Origin: Heterocephalus glaber
Taxonomy: Eukaryota; Chordata; Mammalia; Rodentia; Bathyergidae
DNA length: 64,000 nt
Assembly: GCF_000247695.1 (NCBI RefSeq)
Contig: NW_004624782.1
Coordinates: 14,151,671-14,215,670 of the forward strand
Direction of reading: 5' to 3'
In this document: positions 24,434 through 34,742 of the stretch, piece after piece
Layout of the letters: every line of letters begins with the position of its first letter
How positions within the stretch are numbered: position 1 is the stretch's first letter
Made by a program: the position numbers and the translations under genes
The notes under the pieces: model-generated
Databases searched by the model: none
What the model was told of the DNA's origin: nothing
What the model saw: the letters and a program-made list of their open reading frames with translations, nothing else

Positions 24434-27274
24434 GTCTGCTTCGCCACCCCCAAGGATTCCTGGGCCCAAAATAGCCCGCACGGAGGCCCAGTCACTGGAA
24501 GCACTGCAGTCTAGGAGAGGCACTAGGTGGATGGGACGCTCCACAGGCCTGGAGCCAGCTGGTCCGGCCACATTCCTGCCCTGCTGTCTCAGCGCCGGGC
24601 GCCCCCCCCCCCCCGGCGGCACACTAGCCCTGGGTCAGGGGAAGCAGTAACAGGACAAACAGAGCAGCAGCTTGGGGTGCCTGAGGTGCCTGCCAGCTCT
24701 GGGGGCACAGGTCACTGCCCTCACGGGCCAGGAGGGTGTGGCGCTAGGGGCAGGAGGCGGGCCTCCCCCACTGTTTGGGAGACCCAGGCCTCTTCAGGGC
24801 CCATGGCTGTGAGCAGCCCTGGCTCCCTCGGAGGTCTTAGGCCGTGGGGACTCAGGAGCCCTCTCAGGGCAGCACAGGAGGGGGGCTGAGGCCACCTGCA
24901 GAGTTGGAGCCAAGAGCCAGCAGTGTTGGCCTGGCTCCTTCCCTGCCCTTCCTTCTCCTTCCCCAGACCCTGCTGTCTCCTCCAAAGGCGGCCTCGCTCC
25001 AGTCTCTCCCAGGCCCAGCCAGCCAGGAGATACTGCTACTTCCCACTTGGAGCCCAACGCCCAGGGATCCCAGCCCCGGTCTCTGCGGGATCCTGCTGCC
25101 CAGCACTGCTTCTCCCCCCAGGCAGGACACCCAGGTGCCTGTACCTCATACCTGTCCTCTTGTCCCTCTGCATAGAGGACGCAGAGGGTCTTGGGAGGCA
25201 GGCTGCCTCGATGCAGGCAGCGACACAGTCGTGGGGTCAAGCTGGAGACAGGAGCAGCTACAGGGACTAGAGAGAGGGAAGATGGTCGCCCACACTCGGA
25301 GTTCCTTACTCCTCATCCTCAGGACTCCGGGCTCTCACCTCGGTTCTGAGGGTCTTTCCAGCGCAGCACCCAGCAGCTGGCCCCTGGGGGAACACCCCCT
25401 GGGTGCAAGCAAATGAGGAGCGCTGGTGGCTAGGGCTCCAGACCGGAGCTCAGCTCCAGGAGGGCCGGGGGGCCCAGTCCCAGGTGCCGGGACAGGCAGA
25501 TGCTGGTGACCAACCGGAATCGCTGGTGGCTCTGCGGGACCGGGCTGGCCCCTGGCCTGCCCAAGTAGACTTCAACGTAAGGCACTGTGGTAGAGCCCGG
25601 TCTGTCGGAGCAAGGCCCAGGGTCACTTCTTGTTCCTCCCGACTCCGCCAGGGCAAAGGGTAGAACTAGGGGTCCTGCCACTGACTGCTTCATCTTTCCT
25701 CCTTCCAAATCTTTCTATCTCAAAGAACCTCAATCAAAACCCCCAAATCAAGCCAGCAGTGAGAGCGTCTCACAGCAGTTTTCCTGTGCTGCAGGATCCC
25801 GAAGGAGAACACCCCTCTGTGGTAAGCGTCCTTCACACCATCTCCCAACCTTCCCGCCAGCCTCCGGCCTAGGAAACGTGCGGCTCACCTGAGGATACCG
25901 TGCGTGGCTGCCAGGACCCATCCTGGGGCCACAAGGATCCTAGTGCAGACTCTGTCACCAGCCACATGTACCTCTGCCAGCCAGGGCCACAGCGCCCTAG
26001 CTGGAGCAGCCTCTGGCCGCAGGCCACAGGCTAGGGACAGGAGAAGGCCGCCTAGCGCAGCCCGGGGGCTCTGGAGCCCTCCCCTGGTGTGCTCTGACTG
26101 TGGGGGGCAAGTCTGTGGCTCAGTGTCCTCGCCCCGGGACCCCGGTCCCAGGCTAGCTGGTCCCCCAGGTAGGCTTCCCGGGTCACACGGCTGATCCACG
26201 GGCCATGGGCCTGCCGCGGGGAGAAGGCTCGGGGACGGAGGCAGCCCCCGGAGAAGCCTCTGAGTCCAGCTAGGACCCAGGTCCCCTGCTCCCGGCACAG
26301 CAGGCTCCAGCGGGAGTCGTTCTACAGCAGGACAGCGTGTGCGTACATCACTGGCTTGAGCGCCAGGGGCTTCCCTGGACTCGATTTTATGTATGCAGAC
26401 CTCACGTCCCACCCGGCACACCCGCATACGTGAGAAGTCAGGCCCCACTGTGGATTCTCCCCAACCTGCTCAGCAGGAGGCGGAGCGCTCCCCTAGGGCT
26501 CCAGGCCCCGCCCCTCTCCCGGCATGCGCCCCGCGCCCCCCCTCGCAGCACCCCGCCCCTCCTCCTCCTGGTAGGCGGGGCAGAGCACCAGCAGCGGGGC
26601 TCCGGCCAGCGGCACTGGCGCCCCCTGGCGGCCGTACAGGCAGCGACACCAACAGCCACCCAGCAGGTTGGCCTCCAGCTGCGCGCCGCGCTGGCTCTGC
26701 GGGGACAAAGCGGCGAGTTCGCGTAGCGGCAGAGCGGTCCCCGCCCCGCGCACTCTCGCGGCACCAGCGGGTCAGGCGGCGGCAGCTCCCAGGCCGGAAA
26801 TAGTGTTCCGGAAGGGGCAGGCACGCGGGCCGCAGGGCCGCGCTCTGGCTCACGGGCGCGCGCAGCCAGAGCAGCGCCAGGTCAGCTGCGCCGTCCGGCG
26901 AGGCGTTCTTGTGCAGCACCAGGCGCGCCAGGCGCTCCGCGCGCGGCCTCGAGGCAGCCCCACCTGCTAGGCGTCCCGGTCGCTGGGCCGGCCGCCGGAC
27001 GTGCCCGCGCTGCGGGACGGGGGGGCGGGGACAACCGGATGGAAGCTTGCCGCCGGGCCGGAGCCGACCCGCACCCGCCCTCACCCGCCCGCCAGGCCGG
27101 GGCCCCTGCTGTGGGCCCCGCGGAGCCCCTCCCCGCCCAGCTCATCGCCGTCCGGGCCTGTGCGCTCAGCTGGCAGGGCAACGGTGCAGTTCTCCTCGCC
27201 GGGCTCCCGGGGGCCTGGCTCGGGCCCCTGCGGCTGACTGGGAAAGGCAGGCCCAGGCTCCGAGCCCATCACCT

Positions 27275-27517
27275 TGTAAGACCGAGGGCCTTACCAAACG
27301 CTCCGAGGAGCTGACTAGTGAAGCACACCCAGGAATCCCAGCGGTGCCTTCAGAATGTAAGACCAAGAGCCTTACCAAACGCTCCGAGGAGCTGACTAGT
27401 GAAGCACACCCAGGAATCCCAGCGGTGCCCTCAGAATGTAAGACCAAGAGCCTTACCAAACGCTCCAAGGAGCTGACTACAGTGAAGAACACCCGGGAAG
27501 GAACACACTGGACAAGT
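27275..27517 (-). repeat. Three tandem copies of an 81-bp unit at the 3' end (U5) of the solo LTR
   Basis: Units start at 27275, 27356 and 27437, each beginning TGTAAGACC on the plus strand. Copies 1 and 2 are nearly identical. Copy 3 diverges after about 45 bases, at the true boundary with the unrepeated LTR. Without the two extra copies the LTR would be 464 bp. Confidence 0.92.
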
Positions 27518-27900
27518 TGGAAAACAGACCTTTATTAGTCTGGCCAGACGGCACTCCCAAAGCAAAATAGCTTAGAGAGGCAGCTAGCTCAGAGTCCGAG
27601 GCTGTTTTTATAGGGGGTTGAGGGGGAAGTTAACATATAGAATTAAAGAAAAGGGGACAAAGGTTAGTGGTCGACTGTCATGTATTGATGGTCAGCAGAC
27701 ATTTGCAGCTTGTTCTAAAAATTGTGGTGCCCGGAACATCAGTTCTGGGCAAACAAGGAGTTGAGTAGTTTACTTGGGGACTTTAGGTCTGTTACAGATT
27801 TTTATCTAGTGTCCCAAAACTAACAAACATCTTTGTCCATTAACTCACATTTAATCACAATGGGGCTGGAGAAAAGGAACAAAGGTTATGCAGTCCCACA
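27275..27900 (-). mobile_element. Solo LTR of an endogenous retrovirus, inserted in a PRSS36 coding exon
   Basis: On the minus strand the 626-bp element begins TGTGGGACTGC and ends GGTCTTACA, and is flanked by the 4-bp duplication AGGT (plus strand ACCT at 27271-27274 and 27901-27904). Removing the element and one AGGT restores a continuous match to the PRSS36 segment around REQVMGSEP. Inside are a TATA-like CTATAAAAACAG (about 27604-27615) and an AATAAA (27531-27536), in the order expected for U3-R-U5. A 4-bp duplication with TG...CA ends fits gammaretrovirus-like (class I) elements. No internal viral genes are present. Confidence 0.93.
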
Positions 27901-28041
27901 ACCTGATCCCGTATCCAGGCCTCTTAGGGAGCCACCGCCGTGAAGACCCCAGGGCGGTTTCTCTGCCCACAGCCAAAGCTAGTGATTCCTGCTTGGAACC
28001 AGGGCCGTCTTCCTTGCAGACCAGAGGTCCTCCGAGTCACC

Positions 28042-29501
28042 ATAGTGATAGAGTATGTGTCAAAGAATCAGCCCAAGGGTCCACCAGCTTATACGGGCCT
28101 CATGGCAAAGGCTCTAGTTATTTATTTATGTTTTATTATTAATTATTGTACCGGTAATTGAACTCGGGACCTTGTGCTTGGGAGGCAGGCGGCAGAACCA
28201 CTGAGCTAAATCCCCGGCCCTTTTTGGTTCTTTTTTTACACTGGACACAGTTTCAAGTATTCAGTAGCTATGTGTGGCTAGCAGCTCCCGTACTGGGCAG
28301 TACAGATACAGAACATTTCCATCAGTGTTAGGGACCACCCATGATACCGCAGATGGATGAGGGGCCAGATGACAGGCCCCCCAGGCCCAAGGTCAGCCCT
28401 AACTGGCCTGGAGAACAGAGAAGTAGAGATCCTGGCCATGTGGAAAGCCGGAAACAGCACTCCTGAGACAAAGCCCCTGGGGAGGGCGATAAAAACTGCA
28501 GACCCCCAGTGGAGAAGGCCCTTGACTCCTCCCTTGAGATGCTAAGCTTGGTCCCCATCTTGCTACCCTAAGGTTACTGCAGTCGCTGTGCCTGGGACAG
28601 CGCTCTACCCCCTCGCCTGCACTCCTTGCTGACTAAAAGGGGGCCCACCTGGGGTTCGTGGAAGCCCATCCACTAGAGCGATTCCTCCCATCCCCACTGC
28701 ACACTGAATACTGTGCCTGTGTCTCTCTCCCTGTTTTTTTTTTTTTTTTGGTGTGTGTGTGTGTTTGTGTGTGTGCGCGCGTGTATGTGTGTGTGTGCGG
28801 TACCGGAGATTGAAATCAGGACCTTGTGCTTTCGAGGTAGGCATGGCACCACTGAGCTAAATCCCCGGCCCCTGACCCCTGTGTCTCTTTTATTCCCTGT
28901 CATTCTCCCAAAGGGTATTCAGGGGTCTAAAGAGCTCCTGGTTTATCAGTGCAGGAAGTTCTTTTTTATTTTTTATTTTTTTTGAGACAGGGTTGAACTC
29001 ACTATGTAGCCCAGGCTGGCCTTGAACTCCTGGTGGTCCTCCTGTCTCACCCTCCCGAGTGTTCGGATTATAGGCATGTGCCTAGCATGACAGTCTTTTT
29101 CTTTTTTAATGCATTGTTTTTGTAATACAGGGGATAACACCTACTGCTTTTGCACTGAGATCTATCCATAGCCATTTAAAACAAATTATTTTGAGACAGG
29201 GTTTTGATAAATTGCCCAGGCTAGACTCAAACTTGAGATCCTCCTGCCTCAGCCTCCCAGACATTTGTGGGCTGGCTACTGTTTTTATTTATTATTATTG
29301 GGACACTTGGGGTTGCACTGAGGGCTGTATGCATGATAGCATGTGCTGTACCACTAAAGTACACCCTCAGCCCCAATTCCATTGGCAATCTTGCCCTCTT
29401 GTAGATGAGGCTCGGAGAGATATCTAGCTATTCATTAGCTGCTTCCTATGGGTTAGGGATCTGTCCTTGCCAGGTGCTCGTAGGTAAGGGGCTCTCTTCA
29501 C
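28042..29501 (-). other. PRSS36 pseudogene intron with SINEs
   Basis: Reverse ID-like copies at 28148-28220 and 28799-28872, a (GT)n tract at 28750-28798, and reverse B1-like elements about 28980-29095 and 29185-29275 with a decayed ID-like piece about 29300-29375. Nothing was recognised in 28225-28740. Confidence 0.75.
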
Positions 29502-29911
29502 CTGGCAGGTGTCTCTGTGCCCCTCTGGGTAGCCAGCACACAGCATCCCTGGCAGCAGCTGGAAAGTGAGGTTGAAGGGGCCAGGCCGGCTGTAGAGACA
29601 CTGACAGGCACCGTCTCCTAGCAGCTGGAGCTCCACTTCCTGCAGCACCCAGGAGAGGGGCAGAGGGTCTGGAGGCAGAGCCAGAGAGCAGATACAGGAG
29701 GCAGGTAGGGAACCCAGTTCCCCGGGCTTGCGTTTGTCTGCTCCAGCTGCCTCCTGGACCTGGCCATGAAGAGGCCCCAATGTGAAAGGAGGAGGCAGAG
29801 GAAAGAGGTATGAGGGTGTTGTTCACACCCAGTGAGGCAGAAACATTCTAGGCAGTGAGACAGGGCTGGGGCTTCGAGGGAGTCGGTGCAGAAGGCGAGG
29901 ATATCACGTTT

Positions 29912-30432
29912 GTGGCTGGAAGTGCATCTGAAGGCTAGGCCTCAAGATGAGAGGACTGACCAGGCCGAGTGCCTTCCCGAGGGACAAGCAATAACTTGAG
30001 ATTATGCTATAATTGGTATCACCTGGTCCAAGAAAGTCCAGCTGGGTGGGTGACGAGAATCTTAAGGCCCTTCTGTTCGTAAACATGCCTTTGTTCTCTC
30101 CATGCGCCCTTCCTTCGTGACCTGCTTCCCTACTGGATCAATATTAGCTAAGCGCTGTACTTGTAATCTTCTTGGTTGATCATAGTTTGACCTATGTTGT
30201 AACCACTTGGTGATTTTGCTCTATGAAACATTTCAGAGAAGTGGCCTCTGTGGCAACCCATTTTCAGGAGCTCTCAATAAATTTTTCCTACTCTTTTTTG
30301 TTTGTTTGTTTGGTACCAGGGATTGAACTCAGGACCTTGCGCTTGTGAGGCAGGTGGCAGCACCACTGAGCTAAATCCCTGGCCCCTATTTTTCCTATTC
30401 TTAACCTCCATTTTTCCTTACAGTCATTCTTC
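29912..30432 (+). mobile_element. Candidate second solo LTR, split by an ID-like SINE
   Basis: The stretch from TGTGGCTGGAAG to CATTCTTCA has an LTR-like layout: an AATAAA at about 30277 near its end and no coding potential. A reverse ID-like SINE (30312-30385) interrupts it, flanked by a duplicated TTTTTCCTACTCTT/TTTTTCCTATTCTT. No matching target duplication was found at the outer ends, so the boundaries and the LTR call are tentative. Confidence 0.4.
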
Positions 30433-32738
30433 AATTGTTGGGGGAACATGAACTCGGCGTATCTGATATCCAGCAGGTTGGAAGTCACATTCTCCCCCTG
30501 TCACCGGGAGGGGGACGACTGCATGTGTTATGTGCGTGTACAGATCTGCCAAAACAAAACCCATTATCTCCACGGCCCACACGCTGTAACAAAGACAGCA
30601 GGGAAAGCTGCCCCGGGTACCTGGGCCCACATTCACCAGGTCTCCTTTTGCTTCCGCCTGTCACCTTCTCAGCTCCCCATCTCAGGCCTCAGTTAAGTAC
30701 GCAGCAAGAATGACGAGCATGGCTGTGCACCGCACAGAGTTCCCAGCTGACAGAGGGTGTGTGTAGGGACTAGAACCCCTGGGCTCTGAGCCCTGGCACA
30801 GAGTCCTGCTGACCCGGAGAGGATGACTACCTTCCCACAAGGTGCCATGTGGACGACATGTGGTCTTCTACTGAGTTGCCCGGCATCCATAACCTTTGTT
30901 TGGCTGGTTTTGGTTTTTTGAGGCAGAGCTTTGTTTTGCAGTTCAGGCTGGGCTTGAACTCTTAGTGATCCTCCTGCCTTAGCGCCCCCACGCCCCCAGT
31001 GCTGGGGTCATAGGCATGTGCCATCATGCTGCATGACCCCTTTCTTAGTGGCCCTTGCCCAGCCAGCTCCCAAGCCAGTGGTGACTTAGCAGTCTTGCCA
31101 TGGCTGCCCCAGCTCAGGCACTGCAATCTCACGGCTGCTGCCAAGGGAATGTTTCTACACCTCAGCTCTGATCTCATCAAGAATAATAGGGGCTGGGGAT
31201 TTAGCTCAGTGGTTCTGCTGCCTGCCTCACAAGCAGAAGGACCCGAGTTTGATCCCCGGTACCAAAAAAACAAAAAAAGAATAATAAACGGATCCATAGT
31301 CTAAAGCGGAGCCTTGGCACTGCCCTGCTTTTGATGGGAACAAAGCCTCAGGACCAGAAAGGGGTAGGGAGAGGCGTGACCACTGGCTCTTCTCCACAAC
31401 CCGGAGTCCTGAGAGGGCAGGTGACGGCTGGGCCAACCAAGAAAGCCTAGGGGTTGTCCTGGGGGCTCCTGGGGCTTTCTCCATGGACTGTGGCCATGCA
31501 GCCTCCCTTGTGCCTGCCTCCTTTGCTCAGCCTGGGATTTGGGCCCATCTCTGGGGCCCAGAATGGCCTCTGCTGTCCTCCAGCTTGCTGAAGTATAAAA
31601 GTGCCTCAGAAATCTCCTGCTCCGCCGGCCCCCTGGCAGGATGGCCTGGCCCTGTCCACGAAGACTTCCCACTCACCCATGAGGCCTCTTCCTTGTCCCC
31701 CATCCCCAAACGCTGGCAGGGTCTGATCGCAGGAAAGTGGAATGTGTGTGTGGCAGGGAAAGGCAGCACAGGGTGATGGGAATGGAAAGGTGTGTGTTCT
31801 GCCCCACATCTGCAGTGTTTGCTTATTCATTAAGTTTACTGCTTGTCTACCCACTAGAATGTGAGCACTGAGAACGCAGGGCTTCTACTTTTCATGTTTG
31901 CTGGTGCATCTCTGAGGCCTAACACAATGCCTGACTCATAAAAATATATTAAAGGAATGACAGGATGGACAAGGGGAAGTTGGAGGAGACAGGAGATGGG
32001 GAGCAGGGATGAGAGAAGTTGAACAGGATGGGAGAAGAGCAGTGGGAGCAAAGGAGGCCAGAAACATTTGCTGAATGCTGTCTCTCAGGAGCTGGGCCTT
32101 CCCGCTTTAACATGGATCACTCAAGGTCAAAATACCCAGAACAGGGCGGGAGGTTCAGCTCAGTGTTTCTGCCGCCTGCCCCACAAGCGCAAAGTCCTGA
32201 GTTCGATCCCCGGTACCAAAACAAAACAAAACATGCCCAGAACACATTAAGTATGGCGATGCTAGGCACTGTGCTACAAGTTGCAGGTGGATTTTTTTCA
32301 TTTAACCTACCCATAAGGTCTCATTATGTAGTTCAAGGCGGCCTTAAACTCACTATGTAGCCCAGGCTGGCCTCGAACTCGCGGTGATCCTCCTGCCTCA
32401 GCCTCCCAAGTGCTGGGACCAGAGGCGTGCGCCACCACGCCCGGGTGACCCCACTTTACAGGGGAGGAAATGTACTGGGTGAAATGATTGGTCTGAAGTA
32501 CAGCTGGGCCGGGCACTCTAGTCGGATCTAAACCTAGAAAAGAGGAAGGAGAGAGGAAAGGTGAGGCAGGAAAGGCGCCTGTGGGGTGATTCGGTTGTGT
32601 CCGAGGACTCCGGAGAGGACAGGTAATTAAAACAGGTGTGGAATTTTCCAGCGCTCTAGCAGAGCTCCACCCTTCCAGGCTCCGAACCGCCCACGGGTCC
32701 GACCTGAGGCAGGCCCGAGCCCCGCCCCGGCCCCTCAC
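30433..32738 (-). other. PRSS36 pseudogene intron, remainder
   Basis: Reverse B1-like about 30918-31035; forward ID-like 31189-31263 with flanks AAGAATAATA; an old repeat-like piece about 31855-31960; forward ID-like 32145-32217 flanked by AATACCCAGAACA/ACATGCCCAGAACA; and reverse B1-like about 32318-32445. Other parts (30433-30910, 31290-31850) have no recognised feature. Confidence 0.7.
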
Positions 32739-33285
32739 CCGCCTCCTGGGCGGCACCCAGGCGGTGGCCCAGCAGGCGGCGCCGGGCAAGAAGCGGTGGG
32801 CGGCGCGGGGCAGGCCGACGGATGCACGGCGGGGCCCAGCCTGGCTGTCGAGGCGAGGCGCAGCAGGGCCAGGTCGGCGCCCAGCTCCACGCTGCTGTAG
32901 TCGCCCGGCACCAGGATGGCGGCCACTGCGCAGGCTTGCGCGGCGTCCCTGTCCGGCCCCGCGAGCGCGCGCAGCAGCACAGACCACTCGGCGGCCGGCG
33001 CCACGGTCCGGTTCCTGCGCCGAGGCCGGGCCCTAGGGTCGGACTGCGCCGGAGCCGGGGAGCAGGGAGGGGGCCCGAGGAGCAGGGGTGGGGCCTGGGG
33101 CGGCTGGCTTGGAGCGGGAGCCGGAGCCGGGCTGCGTGGCCTCTGCCCGGATGCGGGGCACCTCTCGCAGGACCCGGCTCGGGGCGCAGGGACCTCGGAG
33201 CCGCGGGGAGGACCCAGGTGGAGGCGCACGTGCCACGGCCAGGCGCCCCCCAGAATGCGGGCGGAGAGCTCGGGGCGCCCGAAGT

Positions 33286-34740
33286 CTGCAGTGCGGAGTT
33301 CCGGGAACCAGAGCCTACCTGGGGCCCATTCCGGAGGCCCAGGTACGTTGGGGCCAAACGCAGTCCCTCAGGCGGCTCCAGTGGCGAGGCCCGAGTCGGT
33401 GGGCACTGCCCCTGCCAGTACCCCCAGCCTTGACGTTTAGGGTCCAAGGCCCCCGGCCGCTTCCGGACCCAGCTCTCCAGGTTCCTCTCGGGTAGGACAG
33501 GAGCTGGCAGCCAGAGGAGAAGATGCTGGTGACTTCCAGCCCCGAGTTTGCGCTCTGGACCCACCGCTCCCTTCCAGCCCCTTCCAGCCCCGCCAGCACC
33601 CGCACCGCGCCTTGGCCACCCTGCCTCTGCCCGGGACTTTCCCCCAGCGCAGCCGCCTTCCGCGAGACCCCGAGGGCTCTTGGGGTGGGACTGAAGGCTG
33701 GGAGACCAGGAGGCAGGCGCGGCTGGAGAGAGCCCTGGCTCTGTCGGTAAGGTCTCTCCCCCCCGCCCTCCCCCGCCGTCGGTGCTCCTACCCCGTGGCG
33801 CTCAGGCCCTCTCCCTCCACGCTTACACTCCTCCTCTGCCTCTTGATGCCCTCTTCCTCCTTGGTGTCCCCTCTTCTGACTCCCTTTTCTCTCCCGCCTC
33901 ACATCTCCCTACACGGAATCCGGAATCTCGATTCCCAGCTCACAGGTGCCAGCACGCGGCCCCTGGCGGCCATCTGCCCCCCCCCCCCCCTTACTGAGCA
34001 TCACAAGTGGGCGGAACAGGTGCTGGGACAGGTAGGCTGGACGGGGAGCCCCGGAGTGGTGGAAGGCCGCCGCCACAGCCCCGTCACTCAGCAGCTGTGA
34101 CTCTGCATGATCCCAGGAGCAGCCCCACCCTCCCCGGCTGGAGGGCACCTCTGGGAATTTGAGAGGCTCTGGGGCTGGAAGGGGAAAACAGGGAGCCCCA
34201 AGGCCCCACCCAGGCCCCGGTGCATCTCACATCTCTGGAGCCCTGGGTGGGGGAGTCCCTAGTTCCAGGACAGCTATTGAGGTAGGGAACCTTGGGCGAA
34301 GGCCGAGGGCTGAGGAGGCAGCGCTGGGAGCCAGGGTCCTGCATGCTTGGGAAAGCAGGGCGGGGGAGCAGTGACTTTTGGGGTGAGGTAGGAGGTTCCC
34401 CCTGGCTTGACTCACCTGGGACCTCACCTCTGTTTGTAGTGTGGCTGCTCCAATGGCTCGGCTTTGTCTTCTCACACAGCTGTGGTTACTGCAGTTGCTG
34501 GCCAGGTCCCGAACTACAGCTCTGGGGAATTCAGTCCCATCCCAACAAGGGATCACAGATTCTGGCAGGTTGGGCAAGGGTGGGGGCCCTGGAGGCTGGC
34601 ACAGGCTGGCAAGGCTGAAAAGACTCCTCCTTTCTCTGTGCTGGAGGGGGCTCTCCGGTGCTCTCTCTCCAGCTCTTGTGTGGCCTGGGCAAAGCCACTC
34701 GACCTCAGTGTGCTGTGTATCATTAAGAGCCCATCTGAAA
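33286..34740. other. GC-rich region upstream of the PRSS36 remnant
   Basis: This is where PRSS36 exons 1-2 and the promoter would be expected on the minus strand, but neither could be recognised. A poly-C run lies at 33979-33993. On the plus strand a start at 34453 opens a frame with a signal-peptide-like core (LCLLTQLWLLQLLA), followed by a possible GT donor near 34567. It has no recognisable homologue and was not called as a gene. Confidence 0.5.
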
Positions 34741-34742
34741 GC

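Larger units (their letters stand above)
24624..33285 (-). pseudogene. PRSS36: PRSS36 (polyserase-2), inactivated
   Basis: In human and mouse this is a secreted protein of about 850 residues with three tandem trypsin-fold domains. Exon remnants in gene order: 33285-about 33178, 33014-32739, 29668-29502, 28041-27905 plus 27270-27170 (one exon split by an LTR), 27009-about 26754, 26696-about 26550, 26321-26075, 26030-25889, 25601-25339, 25266-25145, 24895-24624. Recognised pieces include GRPELSARI, AEWSVLL, VELGADLALLRLAS, WVLQEVEL, PGMLCAGYPEG, WPWLAEVHVAGDR, VPPGASCWVL and a C-terminal hydrophobic LFVLLLLPLTQG. Breaks seen: exon 3 shortened, the AAHC catalytic-His motif reading AAPR; frameshift after LGPAV; frameshift in the GDSGGP motif; TAA at 27924-27926; solo LTR at 27275-27900; donor CT for GT at 27168-27169; TAG at 26967-26969; frameshift near 26110; TAG at 25430-25432; frameshift plus TGA at 24852-24854. 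Exons 1-2 and the second-domain His exon were not found. Confidence 0.92.

Noticed and set aside
26696..26760. Apparent frameshift between RLTRWC and QLEANLLGG in the second PRSS36 domain
   Set aside because: A GT...AG pair at 26753-26697 could be a genuine short intron here, so I did not count this among the disabling changes.
27275..27517. Direct repeats resembling a CRISPR-like array
   Set aside because: Three contiguous 81-bp copies with no unique spacers, inside a retroviral LTR in a mammalian genome; a tandem duplication of U5.
26393..27538. Long plus-strand open frames across the PRSS36 remnant
   Set aside because: They are antisense shadows of the GC-rich PRSS36 exons and of the LTR tandem repeats.
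32638..33440. Plus-strand open frames of 130-200 codons
   Set aside because: Antisense to PRSS36 exon 3-4 remnants; the protease similarity is on the minus strand.
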